Source: an uncultured Prevotellaceae bacterium
GTDB lineage: Bacteria; Bacteroidota; Bacteroidia; Bacteroidales; Bacteroidaceae
Assembly (NCBI GenBank): GCA_900315565.1
Contig: OMZS01000020.1
Coordinates: 1 to 64,000 of the forward strand
Direction of reading: 5' to 3'
DNA length: 64,000 nt
Positions 61,051 to 64,000 of this stretch are shown here, in pieces (position 1 is the first letter of the stretch; each line of letters opens with the position of its first letter). The notes under the pieces were generated by a model that saw nothing but the letters and a program-made list of their open reading frames with translations, ran no database searches and was not told the origin of the DNA. The position numbers were made by a program, and so were the translations under genes.

Positions 61051-62919
61051 TTACAAGCTGAGCAGCAATTGCTCCAGCGCCTTGCGGCGCTCGGTCCACG
61101 TCTTGTAGTCGGCAGCACGCAGAATATGCTGCTGGGCTGAAGTCTGAGGCACCACATCCGGGGTGCCAGTAGCAATGACACAGGGCTTCGACAGCTTGCC
61201 GTCGGCAACCAGACGGTCGGCAATGGCATCGGCGCCGCCCACCTTGAACCAGCTCTCCACGGTATCGTCATCGCCAGGCACCAACAGTATGAAATGCTGT
61301 GCGGAGCCCTCCAACGGGGTGCTATACAGGGCTGCCTGGCTGTTCAGGTTGTAGCAGACGCGGCCGTGACGCATATTGCCCATCGAGGCGAAGTTGTAAG
61401 GCGACGCAGGATTGTTGGAAATGCTATACTTAAACCCGCGGTCGGGCGAAAGATACATGTTGTTGGGGTCGGCCACTCGCATGCCATCTACCACGAAACA
61501 ATACTTAAAGGTTTCCATGGCATGCTCGGTAATGCGGAGACTCCAAATGCCGTCGGCATCTTTCTGCATCTCCACAGGCTGAGCCAGCAACTCGCTCTCA
61601 AATGTCACCCGACGAGCCTCGGGAGCCTTCATGCGGAAGATGATGCCGCCGTCCTTGTCGTATTCGGGCGAAATGATGGGTTTCGGAAAGAGGCGCGCCA
61701 TCACACCAGGCGTAAACTGCTGCTCCTTACCGGTGGCTGCCGGAGCGGGCTGACCGCTCTTCATGGCTGTCTCGGCTGCCTGGGGGTTGAAAAGCAGGGG
61801 CAACGTGCAGGCTAAGAAGTATTTGGCATTCATCCATGTGTGGCCGAATTTGTCGTGCGTAAACTCCTTCACCGAGCGGATGCCCTTCTTGTCGAGAAAC
61901 TCCATGTAGTCGCGGGCATTGCCAAAGAGAAAATCGTCGGTACCCACGCCCAGCCAGAACAGATGCAATTTGGCGTTGGTGTCGTCGGCATGGTCGTAAA
62001 CATTGGGTATGTCGGTAGAAGTAAACGAACTGTAAGAGCACAGATAAGAGAACTTATCCAAGTTGCGAAGTCCGCACGAGAGTCCCTGGTTACCGCCGCG
62101 CGAGAATCCGCCAATGGCCCGGTGGTCGCGGTCGTTGATGGTGCGGTAGGTCTGCTCCACATAAGGCATCAGGTCGTTCACCAAATCGAGACTGAACACA
62201 TCGCCGCCAAAACGGGTCTGCGGAACGCCTGCCACAGCGGGCACCGCTGGCAGCAGTTTGTAAGGATTGCCATAGGGTAGCACAACAATCATCTCTTGCG
62301 CCTTGCCTTCGGCCAGCAGGTTGTCCAAAATATAGTTCACGCGCCCCACCTTGTAATACACCTCCTCGGTGTCGGTGGTGCCACTGATGAGATAGAACAC
62401 GGGATAGCGTTTCTGGCTGTCGCTGCCATACGAAGGCGGCAGATAGACCACGGCATGATTGGTGGCGCCCAAGCTCTTGGAGTAGTAATTCAGATACTCC
62501 ACGTTGCCATGGGCCACTTTCTTGATGTCGTGAGCAAGCTCACCCTGGCGGGCAGGTATCTCCAGCAGACTGTTCTTGAATCCCTCGTTGGGGAAATATT
62601 GGTCGCACAAGGGGTCCATGACACTTACCCCGTCAACCACAAAGCAGTAGGGGTACATGTCGGGAGCGGCAGGCCCCAGAGTCACCGTCCAGAGGCCCGT
62701 CTGCGCGTCGCGCGTCATCTTTTGGCGGCCGGCAAACTGCACATCCACCTCCACCTGCTTGGCTGCATCGTTTTTGTAGCCGAAGGTCACTGTTCCATCC
62801 TGATTGCACATCGTTCCGGGCAGTTGGGCAAAAGCCTGTGTTGCCACTCCCACAAAGAGAGCCGCTGCCATCAGACGTACTGATAGCCATGAGCTGATAG
62901 TTGAAGTTCTTTTCATCAT
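61051..62919 (-). CDS. Secreted esterase with carbohydrate-binding-like domains and a truncated second copy
   Basis: A 623-residue protein. Signal peptide (MMKRTSTISSWLSVRLMAAA); E-set/CBM48-like domain (~30-115; VTFGYKNDAAKQVEVDVQF); esterase-D-type hydrolase (~125-375; HAVVYLPPSYG, nucleophile elbow GGFSRGGNQG, FGHTWMNAKYF); then a second E-set domain (~400-500; GIIFRMKAPEARRVTFE). The start of a second esterase follows (QHFILLVPGDDD, ESWFKVGGADAIADRLVADG) but breaks off without a Ser elbow or His. Feruloyl/enterochelin-esterase family. The C-terminus looks like the remnant of a tandem duplication. Start MMKRTS at 62919, with -7 TATATTTG at 62970-62963. Confidence 0.86.
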   Translation of the reverse strand: MMKRTSTISSWLSVRLMAAALFVGVATQAFAQLPGTMCNQDGTVTFGYKNDAAKQVEVDVQFAGRQKMTRDAQTGLWTVTLGPAAPDMYPYCFVVDGVSVMDPLCDQYFPNEGFKNSLLEIPARQGELAHDIKKVAHGNVEYLNYYSKSLGATNHAVVYLPPSYGSDSQKRYPVFYLISGTTDTEEVYYKVGRVNYILDNLLAEGKAQEMIVVLPYGNPYKLLPAVPAVAGVPQTRFGGDVFSLDLVNDLMPYVEQTYRTINDRDHRAIGGFSRGGNQGLSCGLRNLDKFSYLCSYSSFTSTDIPNVYDHADDTNAKLHLFWLGVGTDDFLFGNARDYMEFLDKKGIRSVKEFTHDKFGHTWMNAKYFLACTLPLLFNPQAAETAMKSGQPAPAATGKEQQFTPGVMARLFPKPIISPEYDKDGGIIFRMKAPEARRVTFESELLAQPVEMQKDADGIWSLRITEHAMETFKYCFVVDGMRVADPNNMYLSPDRGFKYSISNNPASPYNFASMGNMRHGRVCYNLNSQAALYSTPLEGSAQHFILLVPGDDDTVESWFKVGGADAIADRLVADGKLSKPCVIATGTPDVVPQTSAQQHILRAADYKTWTERRKALEQLLLSL

Positions 62920-62962
62920 CTTGAATTGTCTTTTTTGTGTTAGGGAATTGATTAAAAGCATG

Positions 62963-62970
62963 CAAATATA
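62963..62970 (-). promoter_or_regulatory. -7 promoter element of the esterase-TonB operon
   Basis: TATATTTG on the minus strand, about 44 bases before the ATG at 62919. Confidence 0.55.
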
Positions 62971-63180
62971 GGAAAAATAAGCGATACAGAAAGCCTGTTG
63001 ACTTGAAAAAAAGCCTATTGACTTGAAAAAATAAAAAATTACGCCAAAAAAAACAAGGACAAGGAGCCTCTGCACGCTCTGTTTCTGACCGGCAGCGCGC
63101 CAGAATCGTTGTTCCGTATATCATTTGCAAGAAAAAGAACGGCTCGCATCGCGAATCTTTCTTGCCAAACAACAGTTTGC

Positions 63181-63296
63181 GAAATTATCTCACGGCAATA
63201 ACCAAAAATTCTCTAGAAAATCTAATTGTATTGTCGAGTGTAATATCTCTATTACTGCAGATTGGAAAAATAACATCGGGAGATAGGATAAAATTT
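63181..63296. repeat. Degenerate TCTAGAAAAT / CTCACGGCAATAA repeat block
   Basis: ATCTCACGGCAATAACC and TTCTCTAGAAAATCTAATTG are followed by TTGGAAAAATAACATCGGG, which matches the block near 49217. It belongs to the same dispersed family as 16149 and 49168. Confidence 0.65.
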
Positions 63297-63490
63297 TCTA
63301 GCCTGGATTATTCATAGTAACACAAGGCGGAAGCAGCTCCCCGCCCCTCAAGGGGAGGGGTTAGGGGTGGGGTCTGTAATATTGCTATTTTGCGAAACAA
63401 TACTGACCCCGCCCCGGCCTACGGCCACCCCGCCCCTACAGGGGTGGGGAGCGGCTGGCGCATCGGAAAGTATGAATAATTCAGGCTAGA
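63297..63490. repeat. 194-bp MITE-like element with TCTAGCCTGRATTATTCATA ends
   Basis: Left end TCTAGCCTGGATTATTCATA (63297-63316), right end TATGAATAATTCAGGCTAGA (63471-63490); one mismatch between the arms. The interior is a second palindrome of CCCCGCCCCT / AGGGGTGGGG type. The ends match the outer arms of the family A elements at 18995 and 58873. Confidence 0.85.
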
Positions 63491-63499
63491 AAATTTCAT

Positions 63500-63604
63500 C
63501 GTAACGTCGTGAGTTATTTTCGTAACGCCACGAGATATTTTCGTAACGTCGTGAGTTATTTTCGTATTACCGTGAGTTATTTTCACAGCGTCGCGAGAGC
63601 ATTT
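63500..63604. repeat. 21-bp tandem repeat, five copies (CGTAACGTCGTGAGTTATTT)
   Basis: Units start at 63500, 63521, 63542, 63563 and 63584. The first four are close; the fifth is degenerate. They are the reverse complement of the ACTCACG array at 16175-16287. Confidence 0.9.
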
Positions 63605-63693
63605 CGGTTTGCTTTTCACTGGCTTATCCCACAAAATCGCCATGTTATGCAAAGAAAACAATTTTCTTTGTACTCTCTTTTTCAGATTTTTCG

Positions 63694-63701
63694 TACCTTT
63701 G
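63694..63701 (+). promoter_or_regulatory. -7 promoter element of rlmN
   Basis: TACCTTTG matches TAnnTTTG; a TTTG lies at 63667-63670. The ATG at 63760 follows after a leader of about 50 bases. Confidence 0.6.
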
Positions 63702-63759
63702 CAAGCGAAACAGAAAAAAGGAGGCCGAACGGCTGCCAGCAGCCATTGGCCATAGAATC

Positions 63760-64000
63760 ATGGAAACAGAGAAAACACCTTTGCTGGGAATGACGCTTGA
63801 GCAGCTCAAGGAGGTTGCCAAAAGTCTGGGTATGCCCGCCTTTACCGGCGGACAAATGGCCAAGTGGCTCTACGAGAAACATGTGGGCAGCATCGACGAG
63901 ATGACCAATCTGTCGAAACAAAACCGTGAGCGGCTCAGCGAGCAGTTCACCATTGGCTGCAAGGCCCACATCAGCTGTCAACGCTCGAAGGACGGCACCG
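63760..64000 (+). CDS. rlmN: 23S rRNA (adenine-2503-C2) methyltransferase, N-terminal part
   Basis: The first 80 residues are present; the gene runs off the window. METEKTPLLGMTLEQLKEVA and FTGGQMAKWLYEKHVGSIDEMTNLSKQNRERL match the N-terminal accessory domain of RlmN/Cfr-type radical SAM enzymes, which methylate A2503 of 23S rRNA and A37 of some tRNAs. The radical-SAM Cys motif lies beyond the edge. Confidence 0.9.
   Translation, partial: METEKTPLLGMTLEQLKEVAKSLGMPAFTGGQMAKWLYEKHVGSIDEMTNLSKQNRERLSEQFTIGCKAHISCQRSKDGT

Noticed and set aside
59053..62919. SusCD-type polysaccharide utilisation locus
   Set aside because: The TonB receptor lacks the SusC N-terminal extension and no SusD gene is adjacent.
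63500..63604. 21-bp array as a CRISPR
   Set aside because: The units are contiguous with no unique spacers; it is a tandem repeat.
63419..63661. 80-residue minus-strand ORF with ITHDVTKISRGVT repeats
   Set aside because: It is the 21-bp repeat array translated; no start context, and the sequence is explained as a repeat.
1..64000. tRNA or rRNA genes
   Set aside because: No cloverleaf with GTTCRANYC-type arm or rRNA-like stretch was recognised by eye in the gaps between genes; a covariance search would be decisive.

Overview
The window is a bacterial chromosome segment that looks like Prevotellaceae (Bacteroidales). Three things point there. Promoters carry the Bacteroidetes -7 element TAnnTTTG (e.g. 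326, 17269, 26715, 33046, 63694, and on the minus strand at 9507, 14406, 19909, 26488, 58804). Secreted proteins end in the short glycine/lysine-rich tail (GQRV...KG.YI..GKK.LVK) common in Prevotella and Bacteroides. The gene content also fits: BspA-like LRR protein, GH10-CBM6 xylanase, GH2 enzyme, PCMD lipoprotein, TonB receptor, AmpG next to a GT2/DUF4922/SpoIID fusion. No rRNA or tRNA gene was recognised.

Layout. 1-183: start of a regulator. 360-4921: AT-richer accessory island with a Schlafen AlbA_2 regulator-like protein and a SIR2-HerA pair matching the known SIR2-HerA antiphage type. 5219-7813: BspA-like LRR gene that appears to lack its 5' end. 8088-11332: two divergent paralogous AAA_14/DUF4143 ATPases, bracketed and split by three near-identical hairpins and preceded by 33-bp-spaced iterons. 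11400-18968: housekeeping block (neutral zinc metallopeptidase, AguB and AguA for agmatine to putrescine, FetAB-like exporter, nuclease lipoprotein, Nif3 family, zinc-ribbon coiled-coil protein). 19201-26288: Vsr, the triple fusion, AmpG, beta-barrel protein. 26794-37003: polysaccharide enzymes and a large surface protein. 37355-48858: eight-gene minus-strand operon (GT2-acyltransferase fusion, two CrtI-like flavoproteins, esterase, acyltransferase, MMPL exporter with a methyltransferase-like tail, ACP, acyl-AMP ligase), probably making and exporting an ACP-tethered lipid or polyene. 49490-50282: HigBA-like toxin-antitoxin pair. 50497-58758: envelope and signalling genes (CHASE2 protein, nucleoside-hydrolase/kinase lipoprotein, STAS and PP2C phosphatase). 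59053-62919: TonB receptor and esterase. 63760 to the end: start of rlmN.

The strongest unexplained signal is the density and structure of repeats. There are four ~120-130 bp inverted-repeat elements with compensating stem changes; two copies of a promoter-plus-hairpin leader upstream of unrelated genes; 21-bp-period arrays near TCTAGA palindromes; heptanucleotide microsatellites; a perfect 36-bp inverted repeat; and four genes (LRR, Vsr, acyl-AMP ligase, MMPL) that appear to have absorbed intergenic-type repeats in frame. The best candidates for a new biological system are the lipid/polyene operon with a possible heptamer phase switch inside its ligase, and the iteron-flanked divergent ATPase pair.

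All calls come from reading the sequence and remembered family motifs. No database search or structure prediction was run.
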